Part shown: positions 50,200 through 59,700 of the stretch, in pieces
Position numbering within the stretch: the stretch's first letter is position 1
Layout: each line of letters starts with the position of its first letter
DNA from: Odontesthes bonariensis
Taxonomy: Eukaryota; Chordata; Actinopteri; Atheriniformes; Atherinopsidae
Direction: 5' to 3'
Assembly (NCBI RefSeq): GCF_027942865.1
Contig: NC_134527.1
Span: 5,682,976 to 5,746,975, forward strand
DNA length: 64,000 nucleotides
The notes under the pieces: generated by a model
What the model saw: the letters and a program-made list of their open reading frames with translations, nothing else
Databases searched by the model: none
Told to the model about the DNA's origin: nothing
Position numbers and translations under genes: made by a program

Positions 50200-53100
50200 C
50201 TTACTTTGATTTGCATTTTTCTGCATGGGGGAGTTTAAAACGACTGCTGGCAATTTATCTCTGTAATTAATGGATTAAAATGGAGGATTTGTTTTCTCTT
50301 AAAATCCTAGACTAAGCACAGCTCACACTTGCGTGATTGAAGCGACAAACATGAGTCAAATTTAGTCCCAACTCCATCATGTTATCGATTTATGAGCCCT
50401 TCAAGAGACCGAGCCGAGAGATGTTTGACCCAGTCTGAGTTGAATTTAAGTAATTGCCGTCATAACCTGAGAGTCAGGGCTGCGCGACATAGCTTCTGAT
50501 GAATGTAAAGCCACCAAAGGTAATAAATTTCCATGATAAAGAGCTTATGGCTGTGTCTTTAAAAGCTATCAGCCCAAACACCATCGGTCAGTGAGTGTAG
50601 GTTTGTGGGTTCAACTCTGAGAGCTGATGTCGTCTTTCTCTCTTGACTTTTTCAGGATGTTGCGAATGAGGTAATGAGGCTTGTCCACAAGCTGCCCGGC
50701 AAACACGACGGCTTGGTGCCCATGTTCATCAACACCAACAGCGGGCAGTTCACCCACAAAGGAGTCTTCACGCTCGGTGCCAGGGCAGACAGCTACTACG
50801 AATACCTGCTGAAACAGTGGATCCAGGGGGGCAAGACGGAAGACGAGTAATGACATTTTTACATTTCCGTTTTCTCTGAAATACACGATCGTAAACGGAG
50901 AAACACAAACTTTGTTACCTTTAAAAATACTGAATGTTTTATTACTTGCATAAAACAAGCTTGTTTAAAGTGTGTCACGATGAAAAGGTCCACATAACAA
51001 ACTAGATTCCTTTAATGTTTCCTGACAGATGGGTATATAACGGGGAGATGTTTCATGCTACTCAGTTCAGCGTAACTGAGACTATGCCAGGTTTTAAAGC
51101 TGAATATAATTAACTGACAAATTCAGTGTTTCCTTGTCTGTGGAATCATTTTAATTCCAGCTTGTCAGAGGAAAAAAAAGAGTTTAGTTGGCCTCTTCAA
51201 TCAGCTTACATGGCTCCCCAGAGCTTTTCATGGCGCGTCCACGCTCACAACTGCAGCGCAAGGCTGAGCAATCAGTCAGATTTCAATTACAATTTTTCTA
51301 GTTATGAAAATGATATAATCGACCAAAACGATTGTTGTGAGGCACTCGATGTATGTGTTGCTTGTCCTTTGTTGTAAATGCTGCTTGGATTTAGAGGAAG
51401 GAGCGACAGCAAGCTTCTAGAGTTGTATTAACTTGTAGAAAGGGGGCCTTTGTTGGTATGAAAGGGGAAACACCATGAGATGGAGTGACAGAAATGGACC
51501 AGAGAGTAGAACCTGGACCAGTAATTCAGCTCACTGAATGCTATAGCTTTTTACAGTTTAATCGAAACGCTAAACACTCTCATTTCAACCTGACCCGCCC
51601 CAAACAGCTTGTTTTCTGTGAAGTTCAACCTGAATCTAGCCCTGCTGACTGGTATAGTTGCATTAAGCACATTGCATCACATTTTGTTTGCTAACTGTTC
51701 ACATTAAATGTTCATTAATCTCAGAAATGTTTTGCCATTTAAGAATATCCATTTCACTGTGGTCAAAACCTAAAAATCAGTCCAAACATGATGGAAATCA
51801 GCACTGTTAACGTTCACTTCTCTCACCTCTTTTGTAAAACCAGATGACCTCCAATATATTTAGCTCTGAGCCTTGTGGGCACAGTAGCACCTGTTGCAGG
51901 AGCTCTTGTTCCTCTGTTGTGTGAAAGTATTTGTATGACCAGTCGGCATCACAAAACATCCCGAACTGCAGGCTGAATGCTTCTGTTGTCTTTCTGATTT
52001 CCTCTTTCTGTGTGTGTTTTTGTCCAGTTTGCTGGAGGACTACCTTCAGGCGGTGGAGGGAGTGAAAAAACACCTCGTAGGGCACACGGGGCCCAGCAAG
52101 TTGACCTTTATTGGAGAGCTGTCTCACAACCGCTTCAACCCTAAGATGGTAGAGATGCTTTTAAATCAGTGAGCTTAAATCAGGCTTCTCTGACTGTATA
52201 GGAAGCACAGCCTTTTGTGGGCATAGAAAGGAAGAATCCTCGATGAACCAGCAAGTTTTAGCAAAATGTGTAAATATACCCACAGCAGTGGGCAGGAGCA
52301 GCTCCCGTGGTGCCTTGCTTAAAGGCATCTTCATCATGAATGGTAATGGAGCTGGGCAGTGCTAATCACCCTCTGAAAGGTTTATTTTCCTGCCACATCT
52401 TTAGACTCATCATTGAGGCCATCACCAACGTTATTTTGTACACCGCCACTTTCAATCACCAGCAAACAAAGGCCGCCTTGTTAAATCAATCAGCCTTTGT
52501 GCTTTAGTCCAATCTGCAGCCGTGCCAACTCATGTGCATTTAGTCGTCCTCTTTACCGGTCGTCCAATCAATTCCAGCTCATGTCATTATCTCTCATCAT
52601 TTGTCAGTCTCATCCTTCCTGATTTTATCTCTCTCAGGATCACCTGGTGTGCTTTCTGCCGGGGACTCTGGCCCTGGGGGCCCACAACGGCCTCCCAGGG
52701 GACCACATGGATCTGGCTGTGAAGCTGATGGAGACCTGTCACCAGATGTACAAACAGATGGAGACTGGGCTCAGTCCGGAGATCGCACACTTTAACTTGC
52801 AGGCCATTGAGAACCATGATGTTATTGTCAAGGTGAGACTGAGAGCAGGTGTCGTTTGGTCATCTTCTATCCTTTCTTTGTTATTGTTTTATTGTGCCTT
52901 ATAACACAAAGTCACAAAGAGCTCACAAAGAGAGCTCATTCAGATTCTGTGAAAAATGGTGGCTCATAACAAGCTTTATTAGTTTATCTCTCATGGCTAA
53001 TTCAGAATGAACCAACCACTTTTGAACATCTACCTGATTGTGTGTAATTTACACACGTATTATTTACAGTTAGACTCTTTCTCCTGCAGTTTTGTACAGC

Positions 53101-56100
53101 TACATACTCTCATTTCCTTTGGCTCACCACTATAAGAATAGAATAAACCTGCACCTCTGCAACCAGAGACACCTGCTGAAATCACTTTTTCAGACTAATC
53201 TTCAAAGTAAAGTGTTTATGCCGCTCAAACTCAAACTGCAGAGGAGAATGACACGAGAGGTGATGACAGCTGAGGTCTCGGTCTCCCGTTCTGCTTCTGG
53301 AAACTCTGAGAACTAGTGTGGCTGCTCTTTTGGGATCATATGGTTCTCACAAGACTGAGATGTTCCAGAGGAACCCACCAGTAGCAATCATTGTGTGACG
53401 ATGAAGGGGACCTTGGCATGGAGCAAAGTCTCCTGAGACAGCTGGCTAAATTGCTTTCTGGTCCAGGACGTACTGAATCTCATTCTTATTTGGGCTCGCA
53501 CCCTTTTTTTTCTTTTTTTAATCATTAAGCCAGGATCAAGCCATTTGTTGCCAGTGAGGTTAATCTTTGTAAGTGAATTTAGAAATTAGGGCTGAGCAAT
53601 GTTATCGATACTGCGATATATATCGATATTTCGTTTCCCGATAAAGTATAGATTTTTCAGCCACGAGTATCGATTTAAATTTTTTTTTTAATTATTATTC
53701 TTATTTTAAATTTATTAATTTTTTAAAAAAAAACATTTTTTAAATTTTATGTATTTAAAGCAAAATTTATTGAAAAGTCAGAATTTACAATTAGTGAAAA
53801 CACAGAACATTAAGGTAATACAATACAATGCCAGGGGGTCACATTATACAAAACAGTGATAAATTTGTTCATATAAATGTTGTATAAAGTGCACAGCTCT
53901 CACGTTTGTGACATGTTCGTTTGTTTCTGTTTGTCTGGCTGTGTTGTCCTTCCGGTTCAAAGGTCGGACCACCGGTCCAGTCAGCGACGATTCATGTCAA
54001 ATCACACTGTCCCTTTTTCCCCCCCAGAAAATGATGTAAGTGTATCGAATCGTATCGTATCGTGAGATTAGTGTATCGCTACAGCTCTATTGGAAATCGT
54101 GGACTTCAGAGTCTTGTTCAGATGTTCATTCAGCCCATCGGTTTGTTGGTGGTACACACTTATTTTCAGGATTCTGACTCAGGAGTTGGGTTTTAAAAAG
54201 TTTCTCCTTAACACCCAAAAGTTCCGTGGACAGTTTCTGGCTCATGATATCCTGTTGCATGATAGACTTTGAGCTGACATGAAACCTGTTTCCTTGTATA
54301 CCCCGATGAAACGGCCCGATCCTTGTCAGCGTTCAGATGGGACCTTCATTAACGGAAGTGAGCACAAAAGTGCTTTTGGGATGGCTGGTTGGTTAACAAG
54401 CTGGGCAGGATGCATCCCACCAAATGCCCGGCCATGAAATTAGATCATTATCTGGCCTGCTGTTTCATCAAATCTGATGTGATAATGAGACTCCAAGAGT
54501 CTCGGCATCTTTTGAGCATCAGCTTTGTTTGAACTTAGTCTGAGAAAAATGTTTGTTCTGTGTTATTTGTCCCGGTTCTGTTTTGGGCTGCCAGGTCCAT
54601 CAATCTCTTTCATTCTCATAGAGGTACCATCTCAGGAGCACTTCAGGAAAAATGGTGGAACTGATCACAGATTACTGCGACCTCAGGAAGCTCACTGTAC
54701 TGTAAAAAGATAAATCTGTTTTGCTTTTTTTATCCAAGTCAGTGCAGATTGATGAGAGAAATATTTTATTTAAAACTTTCATGGAATCTGTCTCCCCTCG
54801 CCTCGTTTGTTTTATTTTTTATCTCGACTGTGGCTCACCGCTGCAGCTCTCACGATAAGTTGTCTTTAAAATGTCATTTTTCAACTCCTGTGGGAGTGCT
54901 TGGTTATATTAAAGGTCAAAAACTAAAATGCCGACTGTCATCCTCCAGCCTGCAGACAGACACAACCTGCTGAGACCAGAAACGGTGGAGAGTCTGTTCT
55001 ACATGTACAGATTCACCAAGGACACCAAGTACAGAGACTGGGGCTGGGAGATCCTGCAGAGCTTCAATAAGTACACCAAGGTGAGAATTTCCCACAGATT
55101 CAGAGCAGCTCAGTGAAAGAGGCGAGGCGGGCAGGGATGCTGAGATTGGGCTGACATGAGCTCTGTTCTCAGTACGAGTTGGAAGCCGTGCAGCTGTATT
55201 CTGTACAGTTAAAAAAAACTGTTGCAGTAGTCTAATTGAGAGGAAATAAAAGTGTGGATGATCACATCCAGTTCAGCTTTTGAAACCAGTGACCTTAATT
55301 TGTTCCTGAGGTGAAAGAAGCAGTTTCTGGTGCTGAGTGCTGCTCTGCAGACATTTGAGTCTAAATTAACAGCTAAATTCCTAAGAATTTCACAAGAACA
55401 AAGCTTCTGGTGAATTGTGGGGAATCTTAGAGGGATAGTTCGCCTCTTTTGACATGAAGCTGTATGACATCCCATATTAGCAACATCATTTATGAACATT
55501 TTCTTACCCCCTGCTGCGTCCTGTGAGCCGAGTTCCAGCCTCGTTTTGGCATTGACGAAGGTAGTCCGGCTAGTTGGCTGGGGCTTAAAAAATAAAGCGT
55601 CTTGCTTCTCAAAACAATATGCGTTCAAAAGAGTAATACATTTGCATCACAAAATCGTTCTCCAGGAAAAAGTCAGACCTCACAATTGCTTGGCCCTATT
55701 TTCTCTCCCTTCATATCACTGCGTGCTGCCGACAGCCGCGCCTGTTACGGTGTTTGCTGCTCGGAAGCAGGGGAGTGCTCGGTCTGCACAGCAGGCAGTG
55801 ATACCAAGGGAGAGAAAATAGAGCCAAGCGATTGTGAGGTCTGACTTTTTCTGGATGAACTATTTTGTGATGCAAATGTATTACTCTTTTGAACGCATAT
55901 TGTTTTGAGAAGCAAAACGCTTTATTTTATAAGCCCCAGCCAACTAGCCGGATTACTTTCATCAACGCCAAAACGAGGCTGGAACTCTGCTCACAGGACG
56001 CAGTAGGGGGTAAGAAAATGTTCATAAATGATGTTGCTAATATGGGATGTCATACAGCTTCATGTCAAAAGAGGCGAACTATCCCTTTTAGATTGTTTTC

Positions 56101-56709
56101 TGCATAAATAGGGCCATAACATACAATTCTCACTATAAAAGTACACCAAGAGGCTCAGATTAAACTAATTTAGACATGTACATTATACTTTTTCATTTAC
56201 TGTCAGTACATTAACCAATTAGCCATAACATTAAAACCAGTGACGGATGAAGTAAAAATGCAGTTCTTAATCTTTGATAAAATGAGCAAACATGTGGGTT
56301 TGGGGTCAGAAATGTGGCACCTTGGTTCTACAATATGTCTACAAAACGCCACAGGAGAAAACATGCAACCATGATCAAAAAGAGAAATAAATAATGCATG
56401 CTGCATGGTGATCCTGTTCACTTATCCCATCTCCCATCATTTTTTTCTGCGTCCCCATGGGGACATTAACTACTGCACCACGTGTCTCCACCCTTGCAGG
56501 TCCCTGATGGTGGCTACACATCCATAAACAATGTCCGTGACCCCGCCAACCCTTTGCCCCGGGACAAGATGGAGAGTTTCTTCCTGGGCGAGACGCTGAA
56601 ATACTTCTATCTGCTCTTCTCTGATGACATGGAGCTGCTCAGTCTAGACAAGTATGTCTTCAACACAGAGGCCCATCCTCTTCCCATTTGGCCCTCTCCG
56701 CCTAAGTGA
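40192..56709 (+). CDS. man1b1: ER/Golgi mannosyl-oligosaccharide 1,2-alpha-mannosidase (GH47), complete CDS
   Basis: The enzyme removes an alpha-1,2-mannose from Man9GlcNAc2 (giving Man8 isomer B) and marks misfolded glycoproteins for ER-associated degradation. It is a calcium-dependent type II membrane protein. Coding exons: 40192-40293, 44560-44668, 45990-46195, 46833-46969, 47124-47242, 49053-49244, 49648-49796, 49938-50126, 50656-50846, 52028-52148, 52638-52832, 54949-55080, 56500-56709. They total 2052 nt (683 aa; the human enzyme has 699), with phases consistent at every junction. By alignment to the known human enzyme: catalytic Glu313 (NLFETTIR), Arg444/Asp446 ([10 protein letters not shown]), Glu581 (RPETVES), calcium-site Thr670 (FNTEAHP) and disulfide Cys510/Cys539. 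The start is at 40192 because an in-frame stop lies just upstream (40162-40164) and [10 protein letters not shown] matches the human MYPPP...RDFISVTL region. The human N-terminal extension before that point is absent. Teleost a/b paralogue not resolved. Confidence 0.96.
40545..41530 (+). mobile_element. Second decayed Tc1/mariner transposon
   Basis: The sequence is clearly related to the 28650-29475 relic, for example around CAGTTTGCTGCTCTGGA and TTAGATTTAGAGTCCATTAT, but it is more rearranged and lacks the HGGG segment. It lies in the first coding intron of man1b1. Confidence 0.75.
43029..43682 (-). mobile_element. BED-finger hAT, copy 5, in man1b1 intron
   Basis: The ends TAGGGCTGGGC and GCCCAGCCCTA match the other copies. 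About 190 bp (43373-43565) of unrelated sequence replaces the transposase start and the Cys half of the finger. The minus-strand ORF remnant 43162-43362 keeps [10 protein letters not shown]. Confidence 0.8.
44560..44668 (+). CDS. man1b1: man1b1 coding exon 2: transmembrane signal anchor
   Basis: [10 protein letters not shown] is followed by a strongly hydrophobic stretch, [17 protein letters not shown] (residues about 46-62, bases about 44593-44643). Basic residues precede the helix, which predicts a type II orientation with the catalytic domain in the lumen. Confidence 0.95.
44923..45840 (+). mobile_element. tRNA-derived SINE with LINE-like tail, interrupted
   Basis: A tRNA-like head (TGGCTCAGGGGTTAGAGTGG; B-box-like GGTTCTCGCGTCC at 44964-44976) is followed by a body and a LINE-type end (GTTGTAAAGCACTTTGGATC, resumed at GATCGCCTTGTTGCTGAAAA). 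The tail is split by the insertion at 45408-45794. It is in man1b1 intron 2. Confidence 0.55.
45398..45804. mobile_element. 387-bp MITE with perfect 10-bp TSD
   Basis: The element (45408-45794) is flanked by ACTTTGGATC on both sides (45398-45407 and 45795-45804). The ends TTACCTGACTCCCGCCCTCTGG and its inverse (CAGATGACGTGAGTCAGGTT) are imperfect inverted repeats. A further copy of the end motif (TTACCTGACTCCC) is internal at about 45586. Confidence 0.75.
45990..47242 (+). CDS. man1b1: man1b1 lumenal stem (three exons)
   Basis: Exons 45990-46195, 46833-46969 and 47124-47242 encode residues 71-225, a low-complexity stem rich in Pro, Ala, Glu and Lys, with an acidic-basic run EEEEDKEKK. Only short anchors match the human stem: RGPP and the ISWRGAVIE-like VSWRGAMIE. 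The stem separates membrane anchor and catalytic barrel and is expected to diverge quickly. Confidence 0.9.
46262..46645 (-). repeat. Fish LINE-tail repeat, reverse orientation
   Basis: GGCATCTTTATTTATATAGC and GATGTGCTTTACATAAAG are the reverse of common fish LINE/SINE 3' ends. The interior is A-rich. It precedes a poly(A) run at about 46694-46718 in the intron before the man1b1 stem exon at 46833. Confidence 0.5.
47315..47942. mobile_element. MITE with GGGCTGTGTTCGAAACC ends
   Basis: Left GGGCTGTGTTCGAAACC and right GGTTTCGAAAACAGCC are inverted repeats, continued by CTACTACATACT-like subterminal runs and AGTAGGAGTAG at the other end. No ORF. In the man1b1 intron before 49053. Confidence 0.7.
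48084..48435. mobile_element. TTAA-flanked MITE with GCGAGT repeats
   Basis: Ends AGCCCCATACACACATGTCG and its inverse CGACGTGTGTGTATGGGGC form inverted repeats of about 38 bp next to TTAA. The interior has several GCGAGTAGGC units. Confidence 0.7.
49053..49244 (+). CDS. man1b1: man1b1 exon: start of GH47 catalytic domain
   Basis: [20 protein letters not shown] and then [20 protein letters not shown] open the (alpha/alpha)7 barrel of GH47. The stretch is nearly identical to the human enzyme. Entry phase 1 (G|TT), exit phase 1. Confidence 0.97.
49648..49796 (+). CDS. man1b1: man1b1 exon carrying catalytic Glu313
   Basis: The exon encodes [15 protein letters not shown], then [20 protein letters not shown]. 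The Glu in NLFETTIR corresponds to human Glu330, one of the GH47 acidic catalytic residues. The reading frame runs on into the intron on the + strand for over 130 codons, but the next exon (49938) matches the family directly, so that extension is not coding. Confidence 0.96.
50169..50196. repeat. (TG)n microsatellite
   Basis: About 14 TG units directly inside the intron after man1b1 exon 49938-50126. Confidence 0.95.
50656..50846 (+). CDS. man1b1: man1b1 exon carrying Arg444 and Asp446
   Basis: The exon encodes [20 protein letters not shown] followed by [15 protein letters not shown]. Arg and Asp of GARAD match human Arg461 (substrate specificity) and Asp463 (catalytic). The preceding exon (49938-50126) carries [16 protein letters not shown] and HPPRWTSDS, also highly conserved. 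Exit phase 2. Confidence 0.96.
50847..52027 (+). other. man1b1: man1b1 intron without recognisable features
   Basis: No repeat family or RNA gene recognised. Short ORFs here are chance. Confidence 0.6.
52638..52832 (+). CDS. man1b1: man1b1 exon with disulfide cysteines
   Basis: [19 protein letters not shown] and [19 protein letters not shown] contain Cys510 and Cys539, matching the conserved human Cys527-Cys556 disulfide. The previous exon (52028-52148) supplies [11 protein letters not shown] and SKLTFIGEL. Phase 0 at both ends. Confidence 0.96.
53579..54097. mobile_element. hAT MITE with 8-bp TSD
   Basis: The element (53587-54089) begins TAGGGCTGAGCAATGTTATCG and ends with CGATA-rich sequence to AGCTCTA; it is flanked by TTAGAAAT / TTGGAAAT (7 of 8), fitting the hAT target pattern. 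It lies in the man1b1 intron before 54949. Confidence 0.7.
54949..55080 (+). CDS. man1b1: man1b1 exon with catalytic Glu581
   Basis: [20 protein letters not shown] then [15 protein letters not shown]. Glu581 in RPETVES corresponds to human Glu599. Forty-four codons, phase 0. Confidence 0.97.
55150..55425 (-). mobile_element. LINE reverse-transcriptase fragment (L2/CR1-like)
   Basis: The minus strand encodes [20 protein letters not shown] and RNCFFHLRN, motifs near the reverse-transcriptase C-terminus of fish L2/CR1-type LINEs. It abuts the hairpin MITE at 55431. Confidence 0.65.
55431..56086. mobile_element. TTAA-type hairpin MITE, copy 2
   Basis: Same family as 34212-34744, with ends AGGGATAGTTCGCC and GGCGAACTATCCCT, in the last man1b1 intron. 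The flanking tetramers are degenerate (TTAG / TTTA). Confidence 0.75.
56500..56709 (+). CDS. man1b1: man1b1 terminal exon and stop
   Basis: [35 protein letters not shown] and [13 protein letters not shown] end the barrel. Thr670 in FNTEAHP is the calcium ligand (human Thr688). The TGA stop is at 56707-56709, after WPSPPK. Confidence 0.97.
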   Translation, partial: VPDGGYTSINNVRDPANPLPRDKMESFFLGETLKYFYLLFSDDMELLSLDKYVFNTEAHPLPIWPSPPK

Positions 56710-59700
56710 TGTCGCAGCACAGGAGACGCCTGAAAGAGTCAGACCCATAAAGTCTGGTGCCTCTCTGAGCAGCCGCTCAGGCTTTACTGCTGTGTGAGGC
56801 AGATTTGTGCTTGTTCGGCTGGGAGGAGTTTCCCTTGATTTGTTTTTATTTGTTGTTATTCTTCGACTTCTTTTCCTTTTTTTTTTCCTAAGGAAAACGT
56901 TTGTGACAGAGCTGGCCTCTAATGTAAAATCTTTGTACAAATCAGATCAGGCTGGCTGGTACACTTTATTACTGGGGTGGTTGGAATAATTCTTGTATGT
57001 TTTTTCCCTTTGAGTTATACTTTATTATGTGAGATAAAAACCCTGAACCGGTGAAGGCGGGGTACCTAATACTGAACATGCATGTCTTTAATTAAATTAA
57101 GACTTGGAACTGAGTGTCGGGACAGCTCTAGCTGGCTGATATGCAGTGACTTAAAGACATGCTGTATATGGTATAAGTTATTGTTTCATGGCCTGTTCTG
57201 TTGTTTGTGTACAGTCCATTATAGCATATTTTCCTCCAAAATAAGCTCTGGTTCTTTAGAAGTTATGTTCAGGAACCGTTTTTTCCACCAGTTTAAGCGG
57301 AAGCATCGTAATTATTTAGCATTTCTATTCAGTAGCGAAACAAGTCCGAAACCCCCGGCACCTTTCATTCACTGGTTTGAAGTGAACAAACTGGGCTGTG
57401 TAGTTATGCCAGAGGTTGGCGTAACACCCCGTGTTTGCAGTTCATTAGAAGAAGAAGAAGTAGTTGTCCTGACTAGAAGCAAACCTTGAGGAGAAGAAGA
57501 ACAGGAGCTGCAGTGGACATCCACAAAGGGATGTTTATTTTCATCTTTTCTGTAAAGAGGTTGGTTGCTCAGCATTCACCTTGTCTTATCAACATCTTCT
57601 CAATGTGAATTAAAAAACCAACAACAATTGAAACAATGGAAATCAGCTCATACAAACAGAGCCAGTTGCTAACTTTTGGCCTTTGAAACATGACACTTAA
57701 GTTATCGACAGTTTTTGTTGCTTAAAGTTCTCAAAAAGGTTTTTAACCCGGAGCTTGAACCAGAATCCGTTCCAGGTTGCTACATGCGGGAGGTTGCTTC
57801 TTTATTTTCTTCTTTTACGCCACCATTCGAGCAGTAGTTTCAGTATTTTGGGTATTGTTACCAATACAAGATGGACAGCCTGTGTCTGTACTGATGGCAG
57901 GTCATCCACTGACTGATCATTTAGCAAGCTTTAAGTTTACACATGCAGCAATCAGATTGGGTAAAACTGAACATTAGTACCTGTTTGTCTTTTAAAATGA
58001 GATCAAAGACGTTGTTCATTCTTCTTTCTTAAGGAAGGAGTCCTACAGGTTTTACTTCATGCTTACACAGATAATGAAAGTTTGTTTCATCAATGAATGT
58101 AGACATTTTGTCCACTGTTTTATTCCCTTTTTCCTTCTTTTGCTACATAGGAGCGCCTGTCACTACATAGATTCACGTGCTCTCTTGTGTAGGGTTTTGA
58201 ATGCATCCAAACTTGGTTAATGCTGCCGTGCAGTTTTATTGTAAAAGTCGCAGGGAATTTGGATGAAAACCAATGAGCTGCTATGAAGGATGTCGTCTCC
58301 AACAGAAAAGGATCATTTGCTTCTTTTTTCTTTCTGAAAATGAGCTTTGAAACGAGGGAAATCGGTGATATATTCTGTTAATTGTTAAGTGTTTAGTTAT
58401 GGGTTGCCTGCAGCTACTGAGTGCTATCCACGCTCTCATTGACAAATCCAGAATATAGGAAGAAGTGGGCATCGCCTTGGTTACCATCTTACCATTAACT
58501 GCTTTTAGAATGTGAAATCTGTCCAGCACCAAAGCTCAACATCACTAAAAATGTATCTGCTGTGTCCGCTTTTACTAAAACCTCCAGGAATTCCTCATGT
58601 TTCACCGTCACGGGAAAAGAAAACGGCATGGGGTGAGCCGCTTTAGCACTGCTTTGTACACGCCTGGTGCCATGTTCACTGCTCCTATTTCCACTTTTTT
58701 TTCCCATTATAGTCTTGTATCTTATCTCAAAGCAATCCACTAAATTATTAAATGTTACATTTGATTAACAAACAAGCAAGCAAGCGAGACCTGCTGGGTT
58801 CAGCCGGTCAACAGTCGGCACTTGTTGCAGATTCTGGAGCTCGGTCAGATGTGTCGTCTTTTCTGGCTGTTTCAAACGTTCACACACTGCCTTATCCCTG
58901 TGAAACGGAGGGGAAGGGTTACGTTTTCCCGCCTAAAAGGGATGGAGGGTTTGCGAATGAGGTTTAGAATAGGAATTTGATTGGTTACTCTGTAGCTACC
59001 CCGAACTCCCTGTCGATCTTAAGCAGAATACGAGGGCTGGTTTTTCCACATGGGTCAGTTAATCTGGTGCTGCTCCAACCATGTTTCACCCGGTTCAATA
59101 TAAATCCAGAAAGTCGTGCACAAATTGAAGCCATCTCCTCTTGTTTTAATGACTTCATCCCTCCCGAAAGGCCAAACTGCCCCCCCATCATTGAACTTGC
59201 ACCACATTTGCCAGTGCTGTGCCTACGTAGGTGTAGACGGTGCAAAGGTGGTTTGGATCTGCTCCCTATTTTCTAATGCATCTGTGATGTTTCTATTCGT
59301 GTTCTAAGTGACGAAACAAAGAGTGTAAATATTTCATGTAATTGTTTCCACCTGAACGGCGCCTGTGCTGATTACTGAGCCCTTTCTGGTAACGTTGCGT
59401 GCCATCCTGTAAAGAAACCTGCAGTAGTGTGAAGCTGCTCGTTGTGTTTTTGTTGTTGTTTTGATTGTTTTCCCCGTTTCACCGTGTGACTACCAAAGCC
59501 ATACAGTTTTGCAATCCATCCAGCAGTTGTAGAGATTTAAGTCTGCAGCTATTCACAGTGCCTTGCTGCAGGCATGGAGAAACCTTCCATCTTGTTTTGG
59601 CCCTGCTTTCTTTTCTAAATCTCTCCCATCTAACGGCTTTGCTGGAGTTCAATCCTGCTGTTATGAAGACTCGTTTATTTATTTATTTATTTATTTTTTC

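Noticed and set aside
55492-56107. Several ORFs on both strands with related peptides
   Set aside because: They are the two arms of a hairpin MITE read in opposite directions.
57082-57489. 135-codon ORF downstream of man1b1
   Set aside because: No recognisable domain, low-complexity Glu run, no splice or conservation evidence; likely chance in 3' UTR.
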